From NCBI RefSeq assembly GCF_007859955.1, contig NZ_SJPR01000001.1:62001-126000 (forward strand): a stretch of DNA of 64,000 nt, written 5' to 3'. How positions within the stretch are numbered: position 1 is the first letter of the stretch; the number at the start of each line of letters is the position of its first letter. Source of the DNA: Botrimarina colliarenosi (lineage in GTDB: Bacteria; Planctomycetota; Planctomycetia; Pirellulales; Lacipirellulaceae). Below, piece by piece: positions 16,448-25,673 of this stretch. A program made the position numbers and the translations under genes. The notes below the pieces were generated by a model, which saw nothing but the letters and a program-made list of their open reading frames with translations, was not told the DNA's origin and searched no databases.

Positions 16448-18955
16448 TTACGGCGTCGCGACTTTGGCCCAGTAGGGCCGCTTGCGGTCGGCGCGGGTAC
16501 GGGCGTCTTCGAGCAACGTCCGCACGTCGGGATCGATCCGGTCGCCACGGGGGACGAGGCGTTTGCCGTTGTGTTCGATCTCGATCGGTTCGTCGAAGTT
16601 GACGAGCTCCGGCGAGAGCCAGACCGTGATCCGTTCGGCGGCGGCGAAGACGCCGAGTTTGTTGCCGCTGAACTTACGGCCGCGGATCGAGGTGGCGCGG
16701 ACGCCCCGCTCGGGGGGCCATTGTGCGGGGGCGACCATCGACTTCTCGGGGAGGCCTTCCGCCTCGACCCACCAGAAGTAGTTGTCCCACGGCCGCATCG
16801 TGGAGCATTCGAACTCTTCGGGCGCCGCGCCGCGGCGTTTACGGCCCATCCAGTCGAAGGCCATCTGGATGTCGTCCGACAGCGGGTCGTAGCCGCGGCC
16901 GCGGTACTCGACAACGGTTGTGTCGAAGCGCGGGCGGAGGTAACGGTCGAGCTCGCGCTCGCTGCGGGCGATCTTATTGTTGTCGAGTTCGCCCATCACG
17001 ATCCGCCACGGAACGAACTGGGCGTTCTTCCAGTACCAGCCAAAGTAGCTGTCGACATCCGCGACGCCGAGGAACGGCAGGACGCCCGCCCAGACGTCGG
17101 GGTGCGCCAGCGCCAGGTCCCATGCCAAGTCGGCGCCGGCGCCGTGGCCGGTGACATAGACCCGGTCGGAGTCGATCGCGACGCGCCGCATCGCGTCGCG
17201 GAGGGCGACCAACACCGCGGCGTGTTCTTCGGCCGTGTAGCCATAACGGAGTTGGTCGCGCTGGAACCAATCGACGGCCACCACGACGTAGCCGTGGCGC
17301 GTCGCTTGGCCGACACGGCCGACGCCCGGGCGGACGCCGCCGGCCCAGAAGTCGACCTGGGCTTCGGCCGCGACACCGAGGTCAGCGAGGGTCAGGATCG
17401 TGGGATAGCTCCGCAGCGGGTCGTACTCGGGCGGCAGCTGCACAACCCAACGCACGCTCCGTTCGCCGACCTGGACATTCCGCTCGAAGAAGCCGGGCGT
17501 CGTACCGGGTTCGCCGTCGGCAGGGGGCGCGGGGGCCTCGTTCTGTAGGCTCGTCTCGGCGACCGGTGGCGGCGGATCGACGAGCGGCAGTGGCGGCTCC
17601 ATGCGGGCGATGAGCTCGGCGAGCTTGGGGACCTCGGCGCCATCGGCGTCGCGGATCGCCAGATAGGCCGACTCACGCTGTTTGGGATCGCTCTCAGCAA
17701 GATAGCGCCGGACGTTATCGCGGATCCGCACCAGCGACAGCGCCGTCGGCAGCGAATCGACCGAATTATTCGAGCCGAGCAGCCAGCCGCTGATCGCGAC
17801 GGCGGCCAATTCTTCGGCGCCCAGCGCGTCGCCCGTCGCGAGCTGACGGAACGCGGTGAGGCGGTCGTCGGTGGCGGGGCTGAGCCGCGCCCGGATCTCG
17901 GTTGCGATCCGCTCGGCGACCTTTTGGGCGGCCGGCTCGGCGAGACGGCCGGCGGTGGCGTCGAGTCGGTCGAGCAGGTCGGCCCGTTGGTCGGTCGCGA
18001 GCTGGTCCTCGTCGAGCAACTCACGGACGCGCTGCAGCGTGTCGCCGGCGACGCCGTCGGCCGGGAATCGTTCGAGCAGGGTCCGCGCCAGGTGATGCTG
18101 TCCGGACGTCTGGCGGAGCTCGATCTCGTCCAGCAACGTACGCGACGCGAGCTCACGGAGGCGGCGGAGGTTGTCGTCGATGTCGGCGTCGACAACGCCG
18201 GCCCGGCCTTTGAAGTCGTTGCGGATCGCTTCGAGCTCGTGGGCCGCGTCGCGGTAGCGCTCCGCCTGCAGGTAGAGCCGCACCACCTGCATCCGTTTGT
18301 CGAAATCCTCGCGGGGGATGGCGTGGGCGAGGATGTGGTCGAGGGTTTCGCGCGGCAGGCTGCTGGTCGCCAGCCGCATGTCCCAAAGAAAGCTCCGCGG
18401 GTCGGCGCGGAGGCCTTGGACGCGGGTATAGACGGGGGTCACCTCGGTGACGCCCTGGATGACGGTGATCGCGCCCTTGTCGCTGGGCAGCTCGATGATG
18501 CGGCGGCCGTAATCGTCGAAGGGGGTGATCCGCGACGCCGCGCCGATGACCCCGAGCGACGCTCCCCGTTTGGCGTCGTTCTGCCAAACGCGGATCCGGA
18601 CGCCGTCGGTGTCGCCCTCGTCGAGCACCTCGCGGACAGCGGTCTTGTGCACATAGGTGCGACGGAGGCCGTCCTCGATAACGAGGAGGGGCGTCGTGCG
18701 GATCTGCCCGGCCGACGAACCGGGGACGAGCGGGTCCTCGGCGACGCCGGCGGTCTCGCCGAGCTTGCCGGTGAGGATCCGGCCATCGTTCAGCTGCAGG
18801 GTGGCGGCGGAAGCGAGGGACGCCGTCATCGCTACGACGACTCCCAGCAGGGGCGCCTCCAGCAGGGGGACGCTGCACCGATTCAGCCGCCTTACGATTT
18901 TTTGAGAGTCGATCGGCCTCGGGCCCGAACGCGCAGTACGTTTTAGATAGGCCAT
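16448..18955 (-). CDS. Secreted alpha/beta-hydrolase-like protein lacking the serine nucleophile
   Basis: 835 residues from ATG 18955. After a charged start there is a hydrophobic segment (LLGVVVAMTASLASA), then a beta-rich N-terminal part (about 50-170), a long helical middle (170-480) and an alpha/beta-hydrolase-like domain (about 500-720). The elbow reads VYVTGHGAGADLAWDLA (elbow 17135-17149). The usual GxSxG Ser is Gly605, although strand, elbow and following helix are well preserved. The domain resembles PHB-depolymerase/feruloyl-esterase-type hydrolases. Either it is non-catalytic or it uses another residue. The extra domains suggest an extracytoplasmic binding or scaffold protein. It is transcribed divergently from the small membrane protein at 19165. 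Confidence 0.75.
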   Translation of the reverse strand: MAYLKRTARSGPRPIDSQKIVRRLNRCSVPLLEAPLLGVVVAMTASLASAATLQLNDGRILTGKLGETAGVAEDPLVPGSSAGQIRTTPLLVIEDGLRRTYVHKTAVREVLDEGDTDGVRIRVWQNDAKRGASLGVIGAASRITPFDDYGRRIIELPSDKGAITVIQGVTEVTPVYTRVQGLRADPRSFLWDMRLATSSLPRETLDHILAHAIPREDFDKRMQVVRLYLQAERYRDAAHELEAIRNDFKGRAGVVDADIDDNLRRLRELASRTLLDEIELRQTSGQHHLARTLLERFPADGVAGDTLQRVRELLDEDQLATDQRADLLDRLDATAGRLAEPAAQKVAERIATEIRARLSPATDDRLTAFRQLATGDALGAEELAAVAISGWLLGSNNSVDSLPTALSLVRIRDNVRRYLAESDPKQRESAYLAIRDADGAEVPKLAELIARMEPPLPLVDPPPPVAETSLQNEAPAPPADGEPGTTPGFFERNVQVGERSVRWVVQLPPEYDPLRSYPTILTLADLGVAAEAQVDFWAGGVRPGVGRVGQATRHGYVVVAVDWFQRDQLRYGYTAEEHAAVLVALRDAMRRVAIDSDRVYVTGHGAGADLAWDLALAHPDVWAGVLPFLGVADVDSYFGWYWKNAQFVPWRIVMGELDNNKIARSERELDRYLRPRFDTTVVEYRGRGYDPLSDDIQMAFDWMGRKRRGAAPEEFECSTMRPWDNYFWWVEAEGLPEKSMVAPAQWPPERGVRATSIRGRKFSGNKLGVFAAAERITVWLSPELVNFDEPIEIEHNGKRLVPRGDRIDPDVRTLLEDARTRADRKRPYWAKVATP

Positions 18956-19164
18956 AGCTTTGAGGGTTAAGGGGCCGTGGGGCCCTGCGATCCCGGCGCG
19001 AAGGCCTTTAACGGGAGGAGCAACAAGACATTCTCGGCCGCTGGGGGCGGGGGTCAAACCTCGTCGCGCCGCCGGCCCGCATTCCGTTGGCGATTGTGTC
19101 GACGCGGCCGCTGTGATCGACGTAACCGTCACGACTATCCGCTCTCTGTGCTACCGAGGACTCG

Positions 19165-19686
19165 ATGATGTCCAAACCGTCGCCGCTCGCCGCCTCCCGA
19201 AAAACCACCCACCAAAAGCACTCGCGAAAGACGCACCGATCCAAGTCGTCGTTGGCCGCCCCCCCGCTCGTGCGGGCGACGGCGGCGCTCGCTTGGTTCG
19301 TCGCGGCGCTCTGCTGTCTGCACGCCACGACGTTGTGGCACAGCAAGACCGGCGAGTTTAGCGACGTGGTGTACTTCCTCGGCCTGGGCGGCGGCGCCGC
19401 CTATCTCGGTATGACGCTGCCGCGACGGGTCGTGTCGGCCTGGCGCAGCTGTCGGCAGCTCGCCGCCGCGACCGGAACCATCAACATGGTGATCCTGCCG
19501 AGCCTCGTCGTGGCGGGGATGATCGGGATCGGCTACCGCCTCTGGTTGGGGGTCGATCCGGCGGTGGCAGACTGGGTGACGAAGCTCAGCGCCGCCGCCG
19601 CCGCGACCGCCATTCCGTGGGCTTTCTACCACGTGCTGGGCGACGTCCGCGTCCGCACCTGGTTCTGCGCGGTCGACTGCCGCTAG
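19165..19686 (+). CDS. Small integral membrane protein, function unknown
   Basis: 173 residues starting MMSKPSPLAASR. The first 35 residues are Lys/Arg/His-rich and likely cytoplasmic. Hydrophobic segments follow at about 38-57, 68-88 (DVVYFLGLGGGAAYLGM), 108-128 (NMVILPSLVVAGMIGIGY) and 138-158, giving roughly four membrane passes. No family is recognised. The opposite-strand frame is Arg-rich and looks like a shadow. It is divergent from the hydrolase-like gene. Confidence 0.6.
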   Translation: MMSKPSPLAASRKTTHQKHSRKTHRSKSSLAAPPLVRATAALAWFVAALCCLHATTLWHSKTGEFSDVVYFLGLGGGAAYLGMTLPRRVVSAWRSCRQLAAATGTINMVILPSLVVAGMIGIGYRLWLGVDPAVADWVTKLSAAAAATAIPWAFYHVLGDVRVRTWFCAVDCR

Positions 19687-19710
19687 GGAGACCTCGTCCG
19701 TTGTTGTTTT

Positions 19711-19847
19711 ACCGCGGAGTTCGCCGAGGACGCGGAGGGATTCACTTCGTCGGCGTCTTAACGCCACTACCAAGGGGACACCGCCTTTATTAAGAGCTCC
19801 GCTGATCCTAGGGCGGTTTTCTCAGCGTCCTCCGCGAACTCCGCGGT
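19711..19847. repeat. Inverted repeat of the 'CACCGCGGAGTTCGCGGAGG' type
   Basis: The left arm (19711-19735) contains ACCGCGGAGTTCGCCGAGGA. The right arm (19823-19847) is its near-perfect reverse complement. Arms of this type are dispersed in many bacterial genomes. It lies downstream of the small membrane protein gene. Confidence 0.75.
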
Positions 19848-19876
19848 GTATCGCTTTCCCCGCGGCTTCGCTCTCA

Positions 19877-19942
19877 GCTGCCAGCGGCGTGGTTCCCTGC
19901 TGCCGGCGGCTTGGCTCACTGCTGCCGGCGGCTTGGCCTCCC
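19877..19942. repeat. Tandem repeat, three units of 22 nt, just upstream of the HD gene
   Basis: Units at 19877-19898, 19899-19920 and 19921-19942 all begin GCTGCC(A/G)GCGGC. The last two differ only near their ends. The array stops 12 bases before the GTG start at 19954. Confidence 0.85.
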
Positions 19943-19953
19943 GCTGAAAGTCG

Positions 19954-21378
19954 GTGAAAATCGCGGGGATGAAGGACTTCACCCGCGAGAGCCTCGTCCA
20001 CGACCCGGTGCACGGCTACGTGCCGTTCGTCTCGGTCGTCCCGGACGGGGAGACGAGCGAACGGACGCTGCTCGACCACCCCTGGCTGCAGCGCCTTCGG
20101 CAGATCCACCAGCTTCAGACCGCTTGGTGGGTCTATCCGTCGGCCGAACACACCCGGTTCCAGCACGTGGTGGGCGCCATGCACATGGCGAGCCGCGTCA
20201 CCGACGTGCTCTACGAGAGCCTGCACGAGGTTTGCGGGGGCGACGTCCCCAGCCGCCACGCGGTCGATTGCCTCTGCCGGATGGCGGCCCTGCTGCACGA
20301 CGTGGGGCACGGCCCCTTCGGACACTTCTTTGACGCCCACTTTCTCAAGCCGCACTACGGCCTGACGCACGAGACGCTCGGCGCCCACATCGTGCGCGAG
20401 GAACTGGCCGACCTGCTGCGGGGCGTCCGCGAGTGCCCCGCCGGGCGGATGGCCGACGGCGAGGCGATCGACCCCGAGCACGTCGCGATGCTCATCCAGC
20501 GGCCGACCGCCAACGACGCGAACAACTGGCCGCGATGGCTCGTTCTGCTGCGGAGCCTCTTCTGCGGGCTCTACACGGTCGACAACCTCGATTTCGTGCT
20601 GCGTGACGCCTACATGACCGGCTACAGCACGCACGCGTACGACTTGGAGCGACTGCTCCGGTACAGCTTTTTCAGCGAACGCGGCCTGACGATCCATCAG
20701 AAGGGGGTCGCCGCCCTGGTGAAGTTTATCCAGACCAAGAGTGAGCTCTTCCGGGCCGTCTACTTCCACCGCACCGTGCGAGCGATCGACAAGACGCTCG
20801 AGGGCCTGTTCCGCGACAGCCGCGAGTTGCTCTTCCCCGGCGACCCGCGCGACAATCTCGCCGCCTACCGGCAGTTCACCGAGTGGTCGCTGTTGATCGA
20901 CGTGTCGCGGTGGAGTTCGGCCGACGACCAACGCCAGCGCGAGCTCGGCATGCGGTGGGATCGTTTGCTCGAGCGACAGGTCGACTGGATCGCGGTCGAA
21001 GACCGCAACGTCACCTACAAGCCGGGCGAGTCGGAACAGTCGAGCCTGTTCAGCGACGCCTCGCTGCTGGAGCACGCCATCCGCAACCGGCTGCCCGGCG
21101 GGATGGAGGACCTGCCGATGCAGATCGACTTGCCGCGACACATCTACCGGCCCGACGCCCTCGCGGCGACGGCGGGTCAGAACTTCCAGTTCAAGCCCTC
21201 GACCGGCAAGATCTATCCGCTGACCGACGACCAGCTGTTCCAACAGCTGCCGGTCGCCCATCGGGCGTGCCGCGTCTACCTGCAGAAGAACCACCCGAAA
21301 GAGCACGCCGCGGCGGTTGGCGAGGCGCTCGACGCGTTGGTCGGCAGTCGCAGCGAGGACGACCTCACGAACATGTAG
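19954..21378 (+). CDS. HD-domain phosphohydrolase (dNTPase / SAMHD1-like)
   Basis: 474 residues. It opens VHDPVHGYVPF and DHPWLQRLRQIHQLQTAWWVYPSAEHTRFQHVVG, then LLHDVGHGPFGHFF and TVDNLDFVLRDAY. These supply the H...HD...D metal ligands of the HD superfamily, in the arrangement of dGTP triphosphohydrolases and SAMHD1. Such enzymes hydrolyse dNTPs to nucleoside and triphosphate, or act on other phospho-nucleotides; the substrate here is not proven. Two starts are possible, GTG 19954 and ATG 19969. Neither has a strong ribosome binding site, and the longer one is given. The leader is formed by a 22-nt tandem repeat. Confidence 0.88.
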   Translation: MKIAGMKDFTRESLVHDPVHGYVPFVSVVPDGETSERTLLDHPWLQRLRQIHQLQTAWWVYPSAEHTRFQHVVGAMHMASRVTDVLYESLHEVCGGDVPSRHAVDCLCRMAALLHDVGHGPFGHFFDAHFLKPHYGLTHETLGAHIVREELADLLRGVRECPAGRMADGEAIDPEHVAMLIQRPTANDANNWPRWLVLLRSLFCGLYTVDNLDFVLRDAYMTGYSTHAYDLERLLRYSFFSERGLTIHQKGVAALVKFIQTKSELFRAVYFHRTVRAIDKTLEGLFRDSRELLFPGDPRDNLAAYRQFTEWSLLIDVSRWSSADDQRQRELGMRWDRLLERQVDWIAVEDRNVTYKPGESEQSSLFSDASLLEHAIRNRLPGGMEDLPMQIDLPRHIYRPDALAATAGQNFQFKPSTGKIYPLTDDQLFQQLPVAHRACRVYLQKNHPKEHAAAVGEALDALVGSRSEDDLTNM

Positions 21379-21643
21379 GAGATGAGTGGATGTCGAGCCA
21401 ATGACGCAAGCCGTCGGGGTGCTTCGATCGGCGAGAGGTTTGTAAATCGCATTGAAGGAGATGGGGGGATGGCGTCTTGTCGTTGAATACCACGCGGCAA
21501 CGCGCCCGCTACCCAACTTTGAACGTTACGAACTCGCATTTACACCCGACGCGAAAGTAACAACCCGCTTGGGCCCGGCGCAACCAACCGCCATCCCCTG
21601 ATCCCCCTTCATCCCCAACATCCCCCTTCCACAACTCACCTGC

Positions 21644-23071
21644 ATGCCCAACGACGTCTACGAAAACCCGCTAATCAGCCGCTACGCCTCGCGTACGATG
21701 GCGACGCTCTGGGGCGCCCAGAAAAAGTTCTCCACCTGGCGACGGCTCTGGGTGGCGCTCGCCGAGGCGGAGGCCGAGCTCGGCCTGCCGATCACCGACG
21801 CCCAAATCAAAGAACTCCGCGCGAAGGTCGACGACATCGACCACGACGCGGCAGCGGCGTACGAAAAGAAGCTCCGCCACGACGTGATGGCCCACGTCCA
21901 CACGTACGGCGACGCCTGCCCCGGCGCGAAGGGGATCATCCACCTCGGCGCCACCAGCAACTTCGTAGTCGATAACGCCGACCTGATCATCGTCCGCGAG
22001 TCGCTCGAGCTCATCGCCAGCCGCTTGGCGACCGTGATCGACGCCCTCGGTGACTTCGCCGAGAAATACCGCGACCTGCCGACGCTCGGCTTCACCCACC
22101 TCCAGCCGGCCCAGCCGACCACCGTCGGCAAGCGCGCGACACTCTGGTGCTACGACCTGGCGCTCGATCTGGCGGAAGTTGAGCACCGCATCGCGTCGCT
22201 CAAGGCGCGTAGCACGAAGGGGACGACCGGCACGCAGGCGAGCTTCCTCGAACTGTTCGAGGGCGACCAAGCCAAGTGCCGCGAGCTCGAGAAACGCGTC
22301 GCGGCCAAGATGGGCTTCGACGCCTCGTACGCCGTCACCGGCCAGACCTACCCCCGGAAGATCGACGCCCAAGTGCTCGACTGCCTGTCGGGCGTCGCGG
22401 CAAGCGCGCACAAGGCGACCACCGACCTGCGGATCCTCGCGATGCGGAAAGAGATTGAGGAGCCGTTCGAGCAGCACCAGATCGGCTCGTCGGCGATGCC
22501 CTACAAGCGGAACCCGATGCGCAGCGAGCGGATCGGCGGCATCGCCCGCTTCGTCATGAGCCTCGCCCAGAACGGCGCCGCGACCCACGCCACCCAGTGG
22601 ATGGAACGGACGCTCGACGACTCGGCCAACCGCCGGCTATCGCTCCCGCAGGCGTTTTTGGGCGTCGACGCGATCCTCGTCATCTACGAGAACGTCGCCC
22701 GGGGGCTGGTCGTCTACCCCGAGGTGGTCGGCAAGAACCTGCGCGAGGAACTGCCGTTCATGATCACCGAGAACGTGCTGATGGAGGCGGTCAAAGCGGG
22801 CGGCGACCGCCAGGACCTCCACGAGAAGATCCGGCAGCACAGCCAGGAGGCCGGCGCCGTGGTGAAAGGGCAGGGGGGCGCCAACGACTTGCTGGAGCGC
22901 CTACGGGGCGACGCCGACTTCGCCGCGGTCGACCTCAACGAGATCGCCGACCCGTCGCAGCTAGTCGGCCGGGCGCCGCAACAAGTCGACGAGTTCCTCG
23001 CCGAGGTTGTCACGCCGATCCGCCAGCGCTACGCCGATAGGCAGCCACCGGCCGAAGAGCTGCGCGTTTAG
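21644..23071 (+). CDS. purB: Adenylosuccinate lyase
   Basis: A homotetrameric enzyme of the fumarase/aspartase superfamily that catalyses two steps of purine synthesis: SAICAR to AICAR plus fumarate, and adenylosuccinate to AMP plus fumarate. 475 residues. The superfamily signature is [14 protein letters not shown], with [14 protein letters not shown] and [18 protein letters not shown] containing the catalytic His positions. The length and ATG start (21644) fit the family. No purine gene lies beside it. It is convergent with the TadE-like gene, leaving only 29 bases between the stops. Confidence 0.96.
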   Translation: MPNDVYENPLISRYASRTMATLWGAQKKFSTWRRLWVALAEAEAELGLPITDAQIKELRAKVDDIDHDAAAAYEKKLRHDVMAHVHTYGDACPGAKGIIHLGATSNFVVDNADLIIVRESLELIASRLATVIDALGDFAEKYRDLPTLGFTHLQPAQPTTVGKRATLWCYDLALDLAEVEHRIASLKARSTKGTTGTQASFLELFEGDQAKCRELEKRVAAKMGFDASYAVTGQTYPRKIDAQVLDCLSGVAASAHKATTDLRILAMRKEIEEPFEQHQIGSSAMPYKRNPMRSERIGGIARFVMSLAQNGAATHATQWMERTLDDSANRRLSLPQAFLGVDAILVIYENVARGLVVYPEVVGKNLREELPFMITENVLMEAVKAGGDRQDLHEKIRQHSQEAGAVVKGQGGANDLLERLRGDADFAAVDLNEIADPSQLVGRAPQQVDEFLAEVVTPIRQRYADRQPPAEELRV

Positions 23072-23100
23072 CTAATTCGGACAGGGTGGTCCAAGCGACG

Positions 23101-23556
23101 TTAATCGAACCCTTCCTTTCGCATCACCGAGGTCGCGGTCAGCGTTTGCCCGCCTAAGAACCACGGAGTCGGGCTCCAGCTGACGGACAAGAAGTCGACA
23201 GAGAGCGTCATGGTGATGAGTTCACCGGCTTTTGCGGACCCAGGATCGGGGGAGACCGTCGCGGTGACGCCCGGCACCGACGCGCCCGAAGCATAGCTAA
23301 CTGCCGCGGAAGTCGCGTCGCTGCTTGTGCCATTGAGCGTCGTCGCCTCGCGCGCCCCGACACGGGAGGCGCTGATCAAAACCTGTTGGACCATCAAAGC
23401 TCGGCCGATCTCGATGCAGCCAAGCACCATCAGAAAGAATAGGGGCGCAACAATCGCAAACTCAACCGCCGCGACGCCGCGTCGCTCGTCGCGCCGTCGC
23501 TCGTCGCACTGTCGCTCGTCGCACTGTCGCTTTCTGCGGGTCGGGTAAAGTGCCAT
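23101..23556 (-). CDS. TadE-like pseudopilin-type membrane protein
   Basis: 151 residues. A charged N-terminus is followed by GVAAVEFAIVAPLFFLMVLGCIEIGRALMVQQVL. This is the TadE signature: a G|xxxxEF processing-type site, one membrane helix and the following EIGR motif. TadE-like proteins are minor pseudopilins of Tad/Flp systems. The N-terminal arm before the helix is unusual: it contains in-frame 15-nt repeats giving QCDER, QCDER, RRDER with two cysteines. The next upstream gene on this strand is a TadG-like protein 48 bases away. No TadA ATPase, secretin or prepilin peptidase gene is visible in this window. Confidence 0.88.
   Translation of the reverse strand: MALYPTRRKRQCDERQCDERRRDERRGVAAVEFAIVAPLFFLMVLGCIEIGRALMVQQVLISASRVGAREATTLNGTSSDATSAAVSYASGASVPGVTATVSPDPGSAKAGELITMTLSVDFLSVSWSPTPWFLGGQTLTATSVMRKEGFD
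23481..23540. repeat. In-frame tandem repeat in the TadE-like gene, units of 15 nt
   Basis: Units 23481-23495, 23496-23510 and 23511-23525 share GTCGCTCGTCGC; a fourth, diverged unit runs 23526-23540. On the coding strand they give repeated (Q/R)(C/R)DER segments. Confidence 0.85.
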
Positions 23557-23604
23557 CGGTTGGCGTCCAAAGGGCGGGGGGGCTCGGGTCGTTCTCGCAG
23601 GTGT

Positions 23605-24768
23605 TTACTGCAGCAGCACTGCCGGCGAGTAGACTTGGTAGCTTGTCCCCGTGACGGTGGTCGGCACGACGCCGCTTGTGAGGACGGGAGCCATCTGGAT
23701 GGTGAGGTGCTTCTTGTTCATCGGGCCAGTGAGCTTGACGTCCATGATGCGGATTCCCTGCCACGCGACGATCGTGTAGATCGCGTTGTTGCCCGGTCCA
23801 TTCACTTCGCGGAAGATCGGGATCGTCCGCGGTTCACCCTTAATCGCAGCGAGCTCATCCTTTACGCCGGCGCTAATGCCGGTGTCGCCGTTGAGCGTCA
23901 GCTTGCCACAAGCGTCAAACACAAGCGGCTTGCCGAGCGCGACGAAGTCGGCTGGGCTAATCCCGTAAAGGATTTGGCGGGCGATGTCGTTCGTGCTGTT
24001 GTTCGAGCCGCCGATGTCCACCGTGCCGCGATTGCCGGGTGACCCGGTCCCCTGCGGATAGAGATTCACCTCGACCTTGCCGTCCGAGCCGGGCGAAACG
24101 GCGCCGGCTTCTTCGTTCCATTGGAAGGCGTCGTCGCCGCAGCCCGCGAGCCAGTTTTGGTGCGTAACTTCGTCGAGGGCGAAGGGCAAGAGGTCAATGT
24201 TCCCGCCGCCCGACGGCGACTGGAAACCGCCCACGTTCCGCACGAGGCCGGCAGTCGCCTCGGCTTCGAGTGACTGGGTCTTCAAGCCGAAGATGCTGGC
24301 GAAGAACAGCGGCGCCGCGCCATTGAGCGTCGCGTCGCGTCGCACCTTGACTCGGGCCGCGTTAAAGAGCGACGGGTTGGAGGTGTCCAGCGTGCCGGGG
24401 CTTCCGAGGCTCGCTAGGTACCCGAACACCAAGTCGCCGCTCGGTTCGTTCGCGTAATTAGCGGCGATCTGTGGGGAGACGCGGCCGACCACGTTGTTAC
24501 TGGCGACAGTCGCGGCGCCCGCCCGTCCAGCGAGCTCGCAATCCGCCGCTGTCGCCTCATCCGCGAGCCCCGACGCGTAATTCCAAGCCGCCGCCATCGC
24601 CGCGGCGTCGGCTGTCCGTTGCAACTCCTCCTTGACCGAGAGCACATAACCGACGTCGACGCTGAACGCCACCATACCGAGCATCACGATCGAGAAGATC
24701 GCTGCTAGGACGGTGATCGCACCGCGGCGATCTCCCTGGCGAAGGTTTCGGTTTCTTAGGGCGTACAT
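23605..24768 (-). CDS. TadG-like surface / pseudopilin-associated protein
   Basis: 387 residues. It opens NLRQGDRRGAITVLAAIFSIVMLGMVAFSVDVGYV then KEELQRTADAAAMAAA. This is the TadG-type N-terminal helix followed by the 'QxxADAAA' motif of the Flp-pilus assembly TadG family. The rest is a secreted beta-rich region without a recognisable VWA domain (seen in some TadG proteins). The ATG at 24768 is preferred over GTG at 24783, because AGGAG lies seven bases before the ATG, inside the longer reading. It is probably co-transcribed with the TadE-like gene downstream. Both would be anchored in the cytoplasmic membrane with the bulk outside. Confidence 0.85.
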   Translation of the reverse strand: MYALRNRNLRQGDRRGAITVLAAIFSIVMLGMVAFSVDVGYVLSVKEELQRTADAAAMAAAWNYASGLADEATAADCELAGRAGAATVASNNVVGRVSPQIAANYANEPSGDLVFGYLASLGSPGTLDTSNPSLFNAARVKVRRDATLNGAAPLFFASIFGLKTQSLEAEATAGLVRNVGGFQSPSGGGNIDLLPFALDEVTHQNWLAGCGDDAFQWNEEAGAVSPGSDGKVEVNLYPQGTGSPGNRGTVDIGGSNNSTNDIARQILYGISPADFVALGKPLVFDACGKLTLNGDTGISAGVKDELAAIKGEPRTIPIFREVNGPGNNAIYTIVAWQGIRIMDVKLTGPMNKKHLTIQMAPVLTSGVVPTTVTGTSYQVYSPAVLLQ

Positions 24769-24853
24769 CGGATCACTCCTCACAGCAGAGATTGGCGGAC
24801 GATATTGAATCGACTTGCATCGCGCCCAAAGGCTCCGGCCGAGCTGGCCACGC

Positions 24854-25498
24854 TTAAGGATCCAGGTCGGCGTCGATGTCGATGGGCGCGATCATCTCTT
24901 GCCAATCATCCTCGCCGTCGAAACGCCAGCGAAGTTTCTGCAGCACCAAGGAAGAAACGCGGTTGCCGGCGTAGCCGATCCCTGATTCGGTCAGTGACGT
25001 CGCCGGCTTGTAGTCATTGAGGCGTGACAGTTCCGTGGGGCTGCTGACGCGAAGAGATCCGTCTCCACCGAACGCGCCCCAGGAGGCCGATTCGCCGTTG
25101 ACAACCTCAAACACTAGCTGCCCGTCGCTGAGGGAGAGACGTTGGGTCCAACCGACCGTCTCCTCGTCGGTGTCGAGCGCTTGATGGCTGGGCGAGTTCG
25201 CTACCGAACGGCAAGTATCGCCGTGCCAGTGCTGCGTCTGGACACCCCCTGCGGCAAAGTCGGGGTAGCTCCAGTGATTGAGCGACACGAGGAAGAAGTG
25301 ATCGTCGGTCCCACCCGCGGGAGACATCACCATGCTCACTTGCGGGGCGCTCCGCAACGCGTCGGGGCCGCCGACGCTGAGCGTCCAATGCTCCTCGATC
25401 TCGACAACGTCCTGCGCGAACGCCGGCGTCGCAAAGAGCACGATGGCTTGGGATACTTGCCAAACGCGCAGCACGCCACGCAGTACGGGACTAGCCAT
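24854..25498 (-). CDS. Secreted hypothetical protein upstream of the Tad-like pair
   Basis: 214 residues from ATG 25498, chosen because TGGAG lies nine bases upstream and a signal peptide follows (VLRVWQVSQAIVLFATPAFA, cleavage near AFA-QD). A 36-residue longer form from 25606 is possible. The mature protein is beta-rich, with GGTDDHFFLVSLNHWSYPDF, QTQHWHGDTC and a C-terminal acidic IDIDADLDP. The general layout (ligand-binding beta sandwich) is a guess and no family is recognised. It lies 85 bases upstream of the TadG-like gene on the same strand, so it may belong to the same transcript. Confidence 0.65.
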   Translation of the reverse strand: MASPVLRGVLRVWQVSQAIVLFATPAFAQDVVEIEEHWTLSVGGPDALRSAPQVSMVMSPAGGTDDHFFLVSLNHWSYPDFAAGGVQTQHWHGDTCRSVANSPSHQALDTDEETVGWTQRLSLSDGQLVFEVVNGESASWGAFGGDGSLRVSSPTELSRLNDYKPATSLTESGIGYAGNRVSSLVLQKLRWRFDGEDDWQEMIAPIDIDADLDP

Positions 25499-25673
25499 CA
25501 GAGTCGGCTCCAGGCGGGGGTGGATCCGCTTCCACCGTGCATCGAAGAATCGTTTGAAGAGATTCGAGTCGTCACCGACTCGGGGGGCGTGCGGAGTGTC
25601 CTTCACCCAATCTTAAACGTAGGCCATTTTTCGCGGTGGATTCCGAACTGCAGTTCGGATTGCGGTAGCCCGT

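Noticed and set aside
19135..19773. Minus-strand frame of 212 codons opposite the small membrane protein
   Set aside because: It is Arg/Gly-rich without hydrophobic core. The plus-strand frame has four clear membrane segments and a good start.
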